Shown: positions 7,638 through 15,657, counted from the first letter of the stretch. The stretch is DNA of 64,000 nucleotides from Streptomyces sp. NRRL F-5135 (GCF_000719775.1 NZ_JOHR01000024.1:1-64000), one strand, 5' to 3'. Numbers and translations are program-made. Notes: generated from the letters alone by a model not told the origin.

Positions 7638-8465
7638 TCATGCGGCTACACCTGTCCGCTGGCGCCGCTGTCCGGTCCGCAGCTCCCGCACGATTGCGTG
7701 GACCGTGGACGCCGCCATGTCGAGCCGACGAGCGATGTCGTCTTCGGGAAGGCCGAAGGAGTCGAGGTGCTCAATCTCCGCACGGCGGAGCGCGGCGAGT
7801 TCCGTGCGGTTCAGTTCGGTCTCGCCGTGAGTTTCAGGCTGAGCTTCCGGGTCATCGATGGTTGCGTCGTCCCAAGCGAGCGGCCCGTGCCAGCCTTGCC
7901 GTGCGGCAAGGAGCCGGGAGCGCTTCGAGAGTCCGGGGACTCGGCTGAGCTGCCGGTACACGGCGGTTGTGGTCCGAGCAGTGACTGCGCGGACTTGGCT
8001 GCGCTCCCCTCGTGCGATGCGGCCAAGAGCGTCTCGATGGATTCCGATGTGATCTGCGAGGACGGGATAGGTGTGTCCAATGGCGATGAGTGCCCGGATG
8101 CGTCGGATGGTGCCGGTGGCATCGACGTCCTGTGCGTCACTCGGGGGTGGGCTGACTTGGAGCGCCAGGAGTCGCTGGGCAGTCTTGATGCCGACGCTGG
8201 GGTTTTCGCCTCGGAGGACGGGTCCGATGGTGCGGTGACTGACGCCGGTGGCCCGCTCGATCTGGGCTTGGGTCCAGCCGGCTGCCACAAGCGCTTGAAC
8301 GTGCCGGGTGATGTTCACTGAGTCGGCTCGACGGCGCTGCCCGCGGTGGTGTTCGATGCGGAGACGAGACATGTACCGGTAGTTGGCGGCTGCGCATTCG
8401 GGCTGTCGGCAGCCTCGGAGGTAGCAGCGTCGTTCGCCGTGCTGGGGTGGGGTTCGGGTGGTCAC
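7638..8465 (-). CDS. Phage DNA-binding protein with several helix-turn-helix segments
   Basis: This 275-residue protein starts at a GTG overlapping the previous stop (GTGA). It begins with a cysteine-containing segment (RRCYLRGCRQPEC), widespread in actinophage proteins. At least three helix-turn-helix-like units follow: WTQAQIERATGVSHRTIGPVL, YPVLADHIGIHRDALGRIAR, and DDIARRLDMAASTVHAIVREL at the C-terminus. This suggests sequence-specific DNA binding, perhaps a late or middle regulator. The exact role is unknown. Confidence 0.65.
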   Translation of the reverse strand: MTTRTPPQHGERRCYLRGCRQPECAAANYRYMSRLRIEHHRGQRRRADSVNITRHVQALVAAGWTQAQIERATGVSHRTIGPVLRGENPSVGIKTAQRLLALQVSPPPSDAQDVDATGTIRRIRALIAIGHTYPVLADHIGIHRDALGRIARGERSQVRAVTARTTTAVYRQLSRVPGLSKRSRLLAARQGWHGPLAWDDATIDDPEAQPETHGETELNRTELAALRRAEIEHLDSFGLPEDDIARRLDMAASTVHAIVRELRTGQRRQRTGVAA

Positions 8466-8698
8466 AGCTGTTCCTTTCGGGTGAGGTGCTGCCAGTGCTG
8501 GTCGAGGTCGCGGTCGAGCTGGCGCCAGGAGCGCCCTTCGGCGAGCGCGGTACGGGCGCGGGCTCGTCGTCGGCGCCGGTCCCAGATGGCGCCGGCCGTG
8601 CGGGCGCAGATGCGGTAGCCGACTTGAGTGACGGCGGCGAGCAGGAGTCCCGGGCCGAAGAGCATGGAGAAGCCGATGACCTGTTGGGCAAGGCTCAT
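8462..8698 (-). CDS. Small membrane protein
   Basis: The 78-residue product has one hydrophobic N-terminal segment (VIGFSMLFGPGLLLAAVTQVGY). A strongly basic, probably cytoplasmic tail ([13 protein letters not shown]) follows. The ATG at 8698 overlaps the stop of the upstream SLOG gene by 4 nt, and its stop overlaps the GTG of the helix-turn-helix gene. Function is unknown; a phage small membrane protein is all that can be said. Confidence 0.55.
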   Translation of the reverse strand: MSLAQQVIGFSMLFGPGLLLAAVTQVGYRICARTAGAIWDRRRRRARARTALAEGRSWRQLDRDLDQHWQHLTRKEQL

Positions 8699-9138
8699 GC
8701 GGCCCACCGCCTGATGTGCAATCCGGCTTCCTCCGCGCGCCGGATACAGTCCGCGGTGCCCGTGGAGCCTTTGCGCTGAAACGCCAAGACGACAGTGGGC
8801 TGCTGGTCAACCATCTGCTGGTTGCGGCGGTGTCCTGCGGTGGGGCACCACGAGTAGTCGCCGCGAGTCCGGCGGTGACCTGCCGGGCAGGTGTCCACAC
8901 AGGTGGCCCAGTCGGCGTTGACCTGCTCGTGGCCGACACCGTCCTCCCACCTGGCGCGAGCCCACACGCAGGCGATCTGATCGGCGCCCGTAGCTCCGCC
9001 GTGCATGACGGTGATGCCGCTGTAGCCGTCCTGGCGGGCGTCATGCCACGTCTCCAGCAGCGCGTCCTCGATGATGGGGACGTCATCCCAGGACCGGGAT
9101 CCGGTGACTAACGCGAGCGCAAGGTAGGGGCCGTTCAT
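8695..9138 (-). CDS. SLOG/YspA-type nucleotide-binding protein (DUF2493-like)
   Basis: The 147-residue protein starts with a Rossmann-like strand and SLOG loop, ALALVTGSRSWDD, followed by VMHGGATGADQIACVWAR. These are the nucleotide-ligand-binding signatures of the DprA/YspA-like SLOG superfamily. A cysteine-containing insertion (CVDTCPAGHRR) and the segment RNQQMVDQQPTVVLAF follow. Members are thought to bind or process nucleotide-derived ligands, and they are common in phage accessory regions. The start overlaps the preceding gene by 4 nt (ATGA). Confidence 0.75.
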   Translation of the reverse strand: MNGPYLALALVTGSRSWDDVPIIEDALLETWHDARQDGYSGITVMHGGATGADQIACVWARARWEDGVGHEQVNADWATCVDTCPAGHRRTRGDYSWCPTAGHRRNQQMVDQQPTVVLAFQRKGSTGTADCIRRAEEAGLHIRRWAA

Positions 9139-9479
9139 GCTGCCGCCTCCCGCCGGGCTGCTGCGGTGCCGCGCCACGTCCGGACCCCGGAGTGATGAGT
9201 GGTGGGCCGGTCGGAGCACGCCCAGCCGGCGGTGCGGATGTACCCCTCGTCACGCAGAAGGGTCATCAACCGACCCCAGTGCGCTTGTGGGTTCGGCGGG
9301 TCGGGGAGCTTGTGGAGGTCGACGACCTCGTAGCAGGTGAAGGTCCGGCCAGTCGCCGCGACGGCTATGAACTCGGGCCAGACTTCCGTGATCCACGTCT
9401 CGTAGTCGTCGACCCGGCGGCGGACCTTCGACACCGCAGCGTTCGGGATGCTGCCGTCGAGGGCGGGCTGGACGGTCAT
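9135..9479 (-). CDS. Hypothetical 114-residue phage protein (winged-helix-like)
   Basis: The protein contains FTCYEVVDLHKLPDPPNPQAHW and GRLMTLLRDEGYIRTAGW. This helix-turn-wing-like pattern resembles small actinophage DNA-binding proteins that control or accompany replication. The ATG at 9479 overlaps the previous stop by 4 nt. I do not recognise a named family, so DNA binding is a weak inference. Confidence 0.5.
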   Translation of the reverse strand: MTVQPALDGSIPNAAVSKVRRRVDDYETWITEVWPEFIAVAATGRTFTCYEVVDLHKLPDPPNPQAHWGRLMTLLRDEGYIRTAGWACSDRPTTHHSGVRTWRGTAAARREAAA

Positions 9480-9781
9480 GACGCGCACTCCTGATCTCCG
9501 TGGTCGTTGAGGGCGGCGATGATGCGGGCGAACTCGTTGAGCTGGCCGACGAGAGCGGCTGCGTGGCCGACGCAGGACCGGCACCAGACCAGCCCGTCGG
9601 GCGGGGCGGACGGCAACGGGTCGATGACCACCGGCGGGGAGTGGGTGACGCCCCAGCCGGGCGCCCCGCACAGCCCCTGCTTGCCGGCGAAGTTGCCGTC
9701 CTCGCGCATGACGTGAAGGTTGCGGACCTGCTGGGCTCGTCTGCCGGTCGCTGCGTTGTAGCCGCGATAGAAGGCGCGCAT
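9476..9781 (-). CDS. Hypothetical 101-residue protein
   Basis: The gene is coupled by a 4-nt overlap to the next one. The protein has a basic N-terminus (MRAFYRGYNAATGRRAQQVR) and a CRSC pair followed by a helical C-terminus (GQLNEFARIIAALNDHG). The single CxxC could bind metal as a dimer, but no family is recognised. It lies between the recombination ATPase gene and the small accessory genes. Confidence 0.5.
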   Translation of the reverse strand: MRAFYRGYNAATGRRAQQVRNLHVMREDGNFAGKQGLCGAPGWGVTHSPPVVIDPLPSAPPDGLVWCRSCVGHAAALVGQLNEFARIIAALNDHGDQECAS

Positions 9782-9849
9782 GACTGTGGTCTCCTTGGGT
9801 GACGGGGCCGCCGTAGGTTCGGGCCACGGCGGCCCCGCCGGGTGGATGA

Positions 9850-10809
9850 TTACGCGGCGGCTGCGGACTTCAGGGCAGTGCCGCGCTCCTTGATGAAGTC
9901 GCCGAGACTGACCGGCTTGCCGGTCTGGGGGTGCAGCAGGGGGGTGGCAAGCGCGCTGGCCGCCTCGACCGTGCGGTACAGGGCAAGCAGACTGGCCGCG
10001 GTGGCTTCCGGTGACGTGGCGGCGTCGATCCAGGCGGTAGCGTCGACTTCCTTGGCGCCGTCGCGCAGCCAGTCCAGGTAGGGCTTGGCGATGTCACGAG
10101 CCCCGTTGGGCTGATTCAGGACGCGCCCGTTGAAAGCTGGGCATCGGGACTTGATGAAGCGGAGTCGGTTGCCTTCATCCATCTCGGCAGCGACACCGAA
10201 CTCGAACTCGATGCCTTTGCGCTGCTCGGCCCGCATTCCCTTGTTGACCGGCGCCCCGTTCTCCAGGGCCCAGTGGATGTAGGAGCGCATCGTGACCACG
10301 ACGTGGCCCGGGTAGGCGATGAGCGCTTCGATCATTTCGTTCTGGAGCGGGGTGCCGTCTTTCCAGCCGGCGAACTTGTTGCCTCCGTACTTCGACTTGG
10401 CCTTCTCGACTTGATCAAGGGTGCCGTCGGTGCCCTTCCAGAAATGGCTGAGGGAGTCGACCATGACGACCGGGTATCCGGCCTTGGCGGCAGCGGCGAG
10501 TGCCTTCTGCAGGTCTCGCGGGTCGTAGCGGTGCATGGGCAGCGTGTCGAAGGTGACGTCGAGATCGTTGACGTACAGGGCGGCGGCGCCGCGTTCGGTG
10601 TCGATGACGGCGAAGCGCTGCCCTTCGGCGAGGCCGCTGGCAGTGGAGAGGCCGGTCCACGTCTTGCCGGACCCGGACGGGCCCTGGATGGCGATGGTGG
10701 CGTTGAAACCGTCCTTGGTCGCAGGCCGGAAGGTGAACGGACCGTCGTCGTACTCGTCGGTCTGCGGCCGCGGGCGGGCGGTACGGACGGGCGGGGGGAG
10801 CTGGCTCAC
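9850..10809 (-). CDS. RecA-fold ATPase, Sak4-like recombination protein
   Basis: This 319-residue protein has a P-loop AIQGPSGSGKTW (about residue 45), a Walker-B-like strand YPVVMVDSLSHFW, and a RecA-like core without helicase motifs. That arrangement is typical of phage Sak4-type single-strand annealing or recombination ATPases. The GTG at 10809 overlaps the stop of a PD-(D/E)XK exonuclease gene (GTGA). Exonuclease plus recombinase is the usual two-gene phage recombination module: the nuclease resects DNA ends and the recombinase anneals them, often with a single-strand-binding protein that I do not see here. A generic AAA ATPase cannot be excluded. Confidence 0.75.
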   Translation of the reverse strand: MSQLPPPVRTARPRPQTDEYDDGPFTFRPATKDGFNATIAIQGPSGSGKTWTGLSTASGLAEGQRFAVIDTERGAAALYVNDLDVTFDTLPMHRYDPRDLQKALAAAAKAGYPVVMVDSLSHFWKGTDGTLDQVEKAKSKYGGNKFAGWKDGTPLQNEMIEALIAYPGHVVVTMRSYIHWALENGAPVNKGMRAEQRKGIEFEFGVAAEMDEGNRLRFIKSRCPAFNGRVLNQPNGARDIAKPYLDWLRDGAKEVDATAWIDAATSPEATAASLLALYRTVEAASALATPLLHPQTGKPVSLGDFIKERGTALKSAAAA

Positions 10810-11639
10810 GAGGTCTCCTCGGCGTACTTGCGCTCCACCCACGGGGGGAGCGAGAGGTAGGTGGTGCCTTCGCTGTAGGCGGGCCAGTAGTCGTTGGCTC
10901 GGCACACGGCGTAGGTGTGGATGGCGCAGTCATTGAGCTCGCCGCCGATGACGCGGGCGGGGAAGTCAAGTTCGACGACGGTCACCAGGTATGGCGGCTG
11001 CTTCTCCTGGAAGATGAACTTGAACGAGCCACTCTGCGGGATGAGTCCGAGGTGGATGGCGCCGCGCCTGTAGAAGTCGTCTTGCTGGTGGTAGCCGTAG
11101 TCCTGCACGGCCTTCTGCAGATAGTCCGGGTGCACCGACCGGGCCGACTTGTAGTCGACGATCTCGTCGGGTCGGAGCCAGTCGATGCGGCTGCGCCGCC
11201 AGACGTCGCCCTCCTTCCAGAACATCGACTGTTCGGCGAGGCCGCTGCCAGGGGTGAGCAGGTCGGACGCCTCGGGGTGGCTGGCGAGCGCTTCGGCCAT
11301 GTCGTCGATGCGCTGTCGGGCTTCGGGCTTGAGGGGCACGTTGCCGGCGGCCCTTATGGCGGCGACGCGGGCCCTGGTCTCGTTGGTGTTCCAGCGCTTC
11401 TCGTCGACGACGACAAGCTCCGGGCCGTTACCGAGGATGACTGTGTGTGCAGCGGTTCCGAACTCGAATTCGGGCTTGTAGGGCTCGGGGTTATCGAGGA
11501 AGTACTTGAAGCGGGCGGGGCAGTCGGAGATGCGGCGGGCGCCGGTGGACGACAGGCTCCCGCCGGGGATCGGGTCGGAGTGATACAGCTCGGCGGGGAT
11601 GTCGTACAGGCCTGGTTCCACCTCGACCGCGTCGGTCAT
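10806..11639 (-). CDS. PD-(D/E)XK exonuclease, RecE/exodeoxyribonuclease VIII-like
   Basis: The 277-residue product matches the PDDEXK_1 family by several features. It has the N-terminal ELYHSDPIPGGSLSSTGAR segment, FGTAAHTVILG with its conserved histidine, the active-site block RIDWLRPDEIVDYKSARS (acidic residues and catalytic lysine), and the QDYGYHQQDDFYR QxxxY motif. It should degrade one strand of duplex DNA to make 3' overhangs for the Sak4-like partner downstream. The ATG at 11639 overlaps the preceding 39-residue zinc-knuckle gene. Confidence 0.85.
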   Translation of the reverse strand: MTDAVEVEPGLYDIPAELYHSDPIPGGSLSSTGARRISDCPARFKYFLDNPEPYKPEFEFGTAAHTVILGNGPELVVVDEKRWNTNETRARVAAIRAAGNVPLKPEARQRIDDMAEALASHPEASDLLTPGSGLAEQSMFWKEGDVWRRSRIDWLRPDEIVDYKSARSVHPDYLQKAVQDYGYHQQDDFYRRGAIHLGLIPQSGSFKFIFQEKQPPYLVTVVELDFPARVIGGELNDCAIHTYAVCRANDYWPAYSEGTTYLSLPPWVERKYAEETS

Positions 11640-11755
11640 GCGGCGCCTTCCAGGGGCATGGGGCGGGCGCAGCCCTCACACAGATGCTCATCAGTGAACG
11701 GGCCGTCCTCGTCGCCGCAGCGGCGGCAGCGGATGAGTTCCTGATCGGTGGCCAT
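11636..11755 (-). CDS. 39-residue zinc-knuckle protein
   Basis: The tiny product contains CRRCGDEDGPF and LCEGCARP, two CxxC pairs that would make one zinc site. It starts at an ATG at 11755 sharing a base with the upstream stop (TGATG), and its stop overlaps the exonuclease ATG. Architecture and cysteine pattern support a real gene. Function is unknown. Confidence 0.55.
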   Translation of the reverse strand: MATDQELIRCRRCGDEDGPFTDEHLCEGCARPMPLEGAA

Positions 11756-11982
11756 CAGAACGGGTACTCCTTCTCGGGATTGCGGCGGGGCCAGAGGCGA
11801 AGGCGCCATGTGCGGAGCCAAGCGAGGCAGTGGCAGTTCTCCCAGTTACCGCCGCCATATGCGGTGATGTAGCCGCGGCCGTGGCAGTCGGGACAGTTCG
11901 GGTTGGCCTTGGGTTCGCGGGTGAGGTGGATGGCCCGCTGGTGGTATTCGGCCTGCCAGCGGCCAGCGCGAATTGGGGTCAT
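11755..11982 (-). CDS. 75-residue DnaJ-type zinc-finger protein
   Basis: The middle of the protein reads NPNCPDCHGRGYI ... NWENCHCLAW. The CxxCxGxG repeat is like the cysteine-rich region of DnaJ, and a paired CxC completes a likely zinc site. It is preceded by a basic N-terminus. The ATG at 11982 overlaps the upstream stop by one base. It is probably a small nucleic-acid or protein-binding accessory factor. Confidence 0.55.
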   Translation of the reverse strand: MTPIRAGRWQAEYHQRAIHLTREPKANPNCPDCHGRGYITAYGGGNWENCHCLAWLRTWRLRLWPRRNPEKEYPF

Positions 11983-12479
11983 CAGGCGGCCTCGGCGAGA
12001 CGGACGATCTCGTTGTGGGCCTCGTTGAAGTCCTCGGTGTCGAGGCCCATCCACGGCACCCGGTGCGACATGGCGATCAGGATTTCGAGCGCGTTGTAGC
12101 CCTCGGCCTTGAACTCAGCGGCCTCTGCCTCAATGTCCGCGGTGGTGTAGGTCCCGTTCCTGCTGGCGTCAGCACCTGGGGCGAGCGGTTCGGTGCCCGG
12201 CTGGATGCACCACACGATGCTGAGCTTCGCGAACATGTCGGCCGGGTCGACGACGGCCTTGATTGTGTCCGCGTCCTGCGTCCAGTCGGTGATCGTGGCG
12301 AGGAGTTCCGCGCCCTTGAGTGCGTTCTCGCGCTGCATGGCGTCGGCGATGGCGAGACCGCTGGCCTTGTGGCCGATGCGCCACCGCTGCGGGTTGTGCG
12401 GCTTGTGGTCCGGGGCGAGCCGGAAGACGACGAGGCCCGGGACGGTTTCTGTGGCCTGGTCGAGGGTGCTGATGTCCAT
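11982..12479 (-). CDS. Phage hypothetical protein of 165 residues
   Basis: The ATG at 12479 follows AGAAGGA at good spacing, one of the few genes in the train with a clear independent ribosome site. The protein includes FRLAPDHKPHNPQRWRIGHK and LSIVWCIQPGTEPLAP, and has an acidic helical C-terminus. I recognise no domain. Its position upstream of the exonuclease and recombinase genes might suggest a role in recombination, but nothing in the sequence proves it. Confidence 0.5.
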   Translation of the reverse strand: MDISTLDQATETVPGLVVFRLAPDHKPHNPQRWRIGHKASGLAIADAMQRENALKGAELLATITDWTQDADTIKAVVDPADMFAKLSIVWCIQPGTEPLAPGADASRNGTYTTADIEAEAAEFKAEGYNALEILIAMSHRVPWMGLDTEDFNEAHNEIVRLAEAA

Positions 12480-12589
12480 TGCGTCCTTCTCTGGGATGCT
12501 GGTTGTGGACGCCCCGGCACTTCGACTGCCGGGGTGTTCGCTTGGTCCGCCGGGGCTCGGGGGTGTGGTCACCGGGCCCCGGCGGCGGT

Positions 12590-13039
12590 TCAGGCGGCCG
12601 GCGGTATGTGTGCCGGGCTGGTGTTGCCGGGTGTGGCGCGGATGCCGAGGGCGTCCCACAGGGGGCGGACGTCAATCGGGTGGGTGGCCTGGTCGTCGAC
12701 GGCGGTGGTGTCACGGACCGAAGCGGGGACGGTGACCGCGGTCGCGTTGGCGTCCGCGGCGAGTTCAGCGGCGAAACGGCGCCGGAGGACGGCGACCGTC
12801 TCGGCGAGGTGATCGCGCTCGGCAGTGAGCTCGTACACGTCCGCGTCGAGCGCGACGACCTTCATCTCCGCGTCGGCCTGCTTGGTCCGGGAGTCCGCCA
12901 GCTTCGCTTTCAGAGCTGCAATGGCTCCGATGGCGCCGAAGAGCTGCCGCAGGAGGCGCCTGTTGTCGTCCTCCAGGGCGGTCACCTTGTCGGTCGCGCG
13001 GTGTCTTCCGTGGCGGCTGCGGATGGGTATGAGACTCAC
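12590..13039 (-). CDS. Coiled-coil phage protein
   Basis: The 149-residue protein is dominated by a long heptad-rich helix from TDKVTALEDDNRRLLRQLF to ERDHLAETVAVLRRRFAAEL. A Pro-rich tail (GNTSPAHIPPAA) follows. The GTG at 13039 overlaps the stop of a 33-residue membrane-peptide gene (GTGA). A structural or scaffold-like accessory role is plausible; no family is recognised. A 110-nt gap separates it from the next gene. Confidence 0.5.
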   Translation of the reverse strand: MSLIPIRSRHGRHRATDKVTALEDDNRRLLRQLFGAIGAIAALKAKLADSRTKQADAEMKVVALDADVYELTAERDHLAETVAVLRRRFAAELAADANATAVTVPASVRDTTAVDDQATHPIDVRPLWDALGIRATPGNTSPAHIPPAA

Positions 13040-13137
13040 GGCGGGTCCTTGCGGTTGCGGTTGGGCCAGAGGCTGGGGGCCACCGCCATCAGGCAAAACA
13101 CGAACCCGATGGCGGCAGCAGTGATCAGATAGGTCAC
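13036..13137 (-). CDS. 33-residue single-span membrane peptide
   Basis: A GTG at 13137 overlaps the preceding stop (GTGA), and the TGA at 13036-13038 overlaps the next GTG. This short frame is therefore locked into the train at both ends. It encodes VTYLITAAAIGFVFCLMAVA followed by a basic tail ending NRNRKDPP. That gives one hydrophobic helix with a positively charged cytoplasmic end. The perfect overlap architecture argues that it is translated. Function is unknown. Confidence 0.5.
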   Translation of the reverse strand: MTYLITAAAIGFVFCLMAVAPSLWPNRNRKDPP

Positions 13138-13394
13138 GCGGCGGGCCGCTTGTGCTTGACGCACTCCCACTGGGCGGCCATCGACTCGTGGTACGACGCC
13201 TTGGGGACGAGGGCCCAGGTGAGGCCGTTACGGATGTCCTCGTCGCGTTCGCGCTTCGACGGGACGAGACGCTTGTGGGCCTCCTCGGCAGTGCGGAGTT
13301 CGCCCTTCGCCGTGGTTGTCACCGTGAGGGAGACGAGGCAGCCACACGGGGCCGACTGGATCCAGTAGCAGTCGGAAGGCGTCGGCTCAGGCAT
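13134..13394 (-). CDS. Hypothetical 86-residue phage protein
   Basis: The protein has SAPCGCLVSLTV near the N-terminus, a charged helix (TAEEAHKRLVPSKRERDEDI) and a C-terminal segment AAQWECVKHKRPAA. Cys-Gly-Cys and the terminal CxxH could form a metal site. It resembles small actinophage proteins of unknown function and overlaps the upstream gene by 8 nt. Confidence 0.5.
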   Translation of the reverse strand: MPEPTPSDCYWIQSAPCGCLVSLTVTTTAKGELRTAEEAHKRLVPSKRERDEDIRNGLTWALVPKASYHESMAAQWECVKHKRPAA

Positions 13395-13650
13395 TGCGGG
13401 TCCTGCTGGTGTGGTTGACGTGGGCCGGGCTGCCCGGCACGTAGTCGCGGCTGGTGGCGGTCCGGGCCCGCCAGGCGGTGACGCCCTCCACGAAGCCAGC
13501 GGCCATGTCCGGCCCGAGCTGCCGGGCCTTCGCGTCGATATCCCCGCCCTCGGCCGCCGCCTGCCAGCCAGCCGTGAAGGCGACCATGAACAGCTGCGGA
13601 TCCTCGGACTGACGGGCGCGGGCTTCAGCGATCTCCATTGAGGTCGTCAC
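13387..13650 (-). CDS. Hypothetical 87-residue phage protein
   Basis: The GTG at 13650 overlaps the upstream stop (GTGA). The product is a mostly helical, acidic protein containing FMVAFTAGWQAAAEGGDID and GFVEGVTAWRART. No family is recognised. Its inclusion rests on continuous coupling and plausible codon use. Confidence 0.5.
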   Translation of the reverse strand: MTTSMEIAEARARQSEDPQLFMVAFTAGWQAAAEGGDIDAKARQLGPDMAAGFVEGVTAWRARTATSRDYVPGSPAHVNHTSRTRNA

Positions 13651-13904
13651 GCCGCCACCCCCAGCGGGATGCGGCCGATGAACGCGGCCCGAACCTGAAC
13701 GCTGGTGATGCGCTGCGGCAGCGGAATCAGCGGACCGTGCAGCTGGTACACGTCAAGCAGCGACATGTACCCGGACGTCGTCTGCATCAACGGCTCGCCG
13801 GCCTTCGTCCAGCGGCCGGTCCACGACCATTCGACGCCGGTGACGTCGACATAGGTGCGGGTCAGATCGAGAGTGACGCCGTCGATGGTGTAGCTCGCGT
13901 TCAT
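13647..13904 (-). CDS. Small phage protein (WSWTGRW-type)
   Basis: The 85-residue protein contains VTGVEWSWTGRWTKAGEPLM followed by a helix (SLLDVYQLHGPLIPLPQRI). I associate this pattern with a recurrent actinophage and actinobacterial element family named only as hypothetical. The ATG at 13904 is overlapped by the upstream stop. Function is unknown. Confidence 0.55.
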   Translation of the reverse strand: MNASYTIDGVTLDLTRTYVDVTGVEWSWTGRWTKAGEPLMQTTSGYMSLLDVYQLHGPLIPLPQRITSVQVRAAFIGRIPLGVAA

Positions 13905-14305
13905 GCCGCCACCTGCCCCGGCGAGCACTGGCGGGTCACGCTGGCGCGGGCAGCCTGGTACTGCTCCCACTGCCAGGGCTGCCAGCCGGCCTCGGGCCCG
14001 TAGTCCCGGCGGAACTCGCCGTCGATGCGGACCAGCTCGGCCTCTTCGGCGTCCTCGGCGCGCATGTACCGGACGTACACGGGCCGGGTGACGCCGTCCT
14101 CGGCGTCGACCTGAGCGGCCACGTCCGGCTCGTCCTCGTCGGCGTCCAGCGTCCACAGGACCCGCTCCAGCATCGCCTTCAGTGAGGCGTGCGACGAGGC
14201 GAGAGCCAGGTCGTCGTTGAGGTTCGTGGCCTGTGCCGTGGCTAGTACCGACCGCGCGGCGGCCAAGGTGTCGTCCAGCAGGTGAGGGGATACGGCGGTG
14301 CTCAT
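13901..14305 (-). CDS. Hypothetical 134-residue acidic protein
   Basis: A helical N-terminus (LDDTLAAARSVLATAQATN) is followed by an acidic middle (LDADEDEPDVAAQVDAEDG) and a Trp-rich segment (GWQPWQWEQYQAARA). Strong acidity could indicate DNA mimicry or simply a solvent-exposed linker; neither can be decided. It is coupled at both ends by ATGA overlaps. Confidence 0.5.
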   Translation of the reverse strand: MSTAVSPHLLDDTLAAARSVLATAQATNLNDDLALASSHASLKAMLERVLWTLDADEDEPDVAAQVDAEDGVTRPVYVRYMRAEDAEEAELVRIDGEFRRDYGPEAGWQPWQWEQYQAARASVTRQCSPGQVAA

Positions 14306-15036
14306 GCCGCCACCGCCTGACGGGCCGCGTCGTACTGGCCGATCGCCCACACGGCCGCGTAGCACTGATAGACGAAGTGGTAGTTCGGCTTGTGGATCGC
14401 CCAGTCGCCGACGTCGGAGAAGGCGAAGCCGCCCATCGCCCGTACCCGAACCTTGTGCTCACCGTCCAAGCGACTGACGGGGTGCTTGTAGAACTCCCAG
14501 GTGTAGGCTGCGCTCCGATCGTCGTGGTCCTTGGACGCTCCGCACGAGCACTCAGCGCGGTACGTCACGCCGTGCTCGAAGTCGTAGACCAGCTGCATGG
14601 CCACGTCCTTGGAGCCCAGCAAGTCGCTTTCGAGGATCTGCTCACGGACAGCCGCACGCAGGCCTCGCGGCGCACCCTCACGGACGGCCTCCGCCACCTC
14701 GTCCTTGACCTGCTGGACCAGACGGGACTGGTCGTACTCGCGAACCGAGTCGGCGCCGTTGACCAGCTTGCTCGCCCACCGGTCCGGGTCGAAGCGGCTG
14801 CCTCGCACCCAGGCGAACATGTCCTCGGTGTCCGAACCGAACCGCTCGAAGTGGTAGGAGCCGTGCGAGCCGGCCACCAGCAGGTTGTAGGGCCACGTCA
14901 CGACGATGAGTCGGCTCATCGACTTCGGGGCCGACCATTCGACGTGGCGGTACAGGCCGTCCTCGCGCTGCACCTTCATGGCCGCCGTGGCGAAGTCGCT
15001 TTCGAAGTGCCGGGCAATCTCGGTGTACTCGGTCAT
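14302..15036 (-). CDS. Hypothetical 244-residue phage protein
   Basis: One of the longer unknowns in the train. The ATG at 15036 opens TEYTEIARHFESDFATAAM. Further on lie LIVVTWPYNLLVAGSHGSYHFERFG and a CSCGASKDHDD segment, followed by an aromatic-rich C-terminus (NYHFVYQCYAAVWAIGQYD). The CxCG pair could bind metal. I recognise a recurrent actinophage hypothetical-protein pattern but no function. It overlaps neighbours by 4 nt at both ends. Confidence 0.55.
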   Translation of the reverse strand: MTEYTEIARHFESDFATAAMKVQREDGLYRHVEWSAPKSMSRLIVVTWPYNLLVAGSHGSYHFERFGSDTEDMFAWVRGSRFDPDRWASKLVNGADSVREYDQSRLVQQVKDEVAEAVREGAPRGLRAAVREQILESDLLGSKDVAMQLVYDFEHGVTYRAECSCGASKDHDDRSAAYTWEFYKHPVSRLDGEHKVRVRAMGGFAFSDVGDWAIHKPNYHFVYQCYAAVWAIGQYDAARQAVAA

Positions 15037-15230
15037 CGCTGGCCTCCGGGGGTCCAGTCGGGGTAGTCGGTGTCGGTGGAGCAGGTGTCGGGGTGCTCGG
15101 ACGCCATGGCGGCGAACGCGTCGTCGGCGGGGTCGATGAGGTGCCGGTCCTCGGCGGTCAAGCCAGCGAGACGGCAGGCCGCCTTCAGGGCCTTGAACTC
15201 GCGCGCGCTCTTGGATGCATTCGTGGTCAC
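15033..15230 (-). CDS. Hypothetical 65-residue protein
   Basis: The GTG at 15230 overlaps the upstream stop (GTGA). The helical N-terminus (SAREFKALKAACRLAGLTAED) and an acidic Pro/Trp-containing tail (TDTDYPDWTPGGQR) show no known motif. It is retained for its place in the coupled train. Confidence 0.45.
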   Translation of the reverse strand: MTTNASKSAREFKALKAACRLAGLTAEDRHLIDPADDAFAAMASEHPDTCSTDTDYPDWTPGGQR

Positions 15231-15418
15231 GACGCACCGCCTGTCAGGTTCTCGATGCGATCGAGGACGTAGTCCGAGGCGTTACCGCCGACGCCCGCGT
15301 GGTCCATGACCTCCCGCAGAACCGCCAGCTCGTGGGCAGTGATCTGCTCGTCAGTCGCACCAGCACGGCGCAGCTGACGGGCCACGAGTGTCTTCTCAGA
15401 CGGGCGCTTCTTCGTCAC
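15227..15418 (-). CDS. Hypothetical 63-residue protein
   Basis: The GTG start overlaps the upstream stop. The protein looks all-helical (SEKTLVARQLRRAGATDEQI, then LAVLREVMDHAG), with a possible helix-turn-helix between the first two helices. Nothing more specific can be said. Confidence 0.45.
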   Translation of the reverse strand: MTKKRPSEKTLVARQLRRAGATDEQITAHELAVLREVMDHAGVGGNASDYVLDRIENLTGGAS

Positions 15419-15657
15419 GACGCACCGCCCTCGGTCAGGCGGTCCTGGCAGTCCGGGCAAAGCCCGGTGATCCGCCACTCCGCCTCGTACTGCCGGGCCT
15501 CGGTCTCGTCCCAGAAGACGCGGGCCGTACCGTCCGCCTTGATGAGCGGCTGGCCGCAGCCGATCGGCTCCCGCAGGCAGCGCTCCTCGCGCACCGCGAT
15601 GACCGGAAGGTCCCCGCCGGACAGGGCGGCCAGGAAAGCCGGGATGGTGTTGCTCAC
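15415..15657 (-). CDS. Hypothetical 80-residue protein with paired cysteines
   Basis: The GTG at 15657 overlaps the stop of the upstream gene. The protein contains CLREPIGCGQPL and LCPDCQDRL, four cysteines spaced to make one zinc site around the middle segment RVFWDETEARQYEAEW. It matches a recurrent Streptomyces and actinophage small-protein pattern of unknown role. Confidence 0.5.
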   Translation of the reverse strand: MSNTIPAFLAALSGGDLPVIAVREERCLREPIGCGQPLIKADGTARVFWDETEARQYEAEWRITGLCPDCQDRLTEGGAS

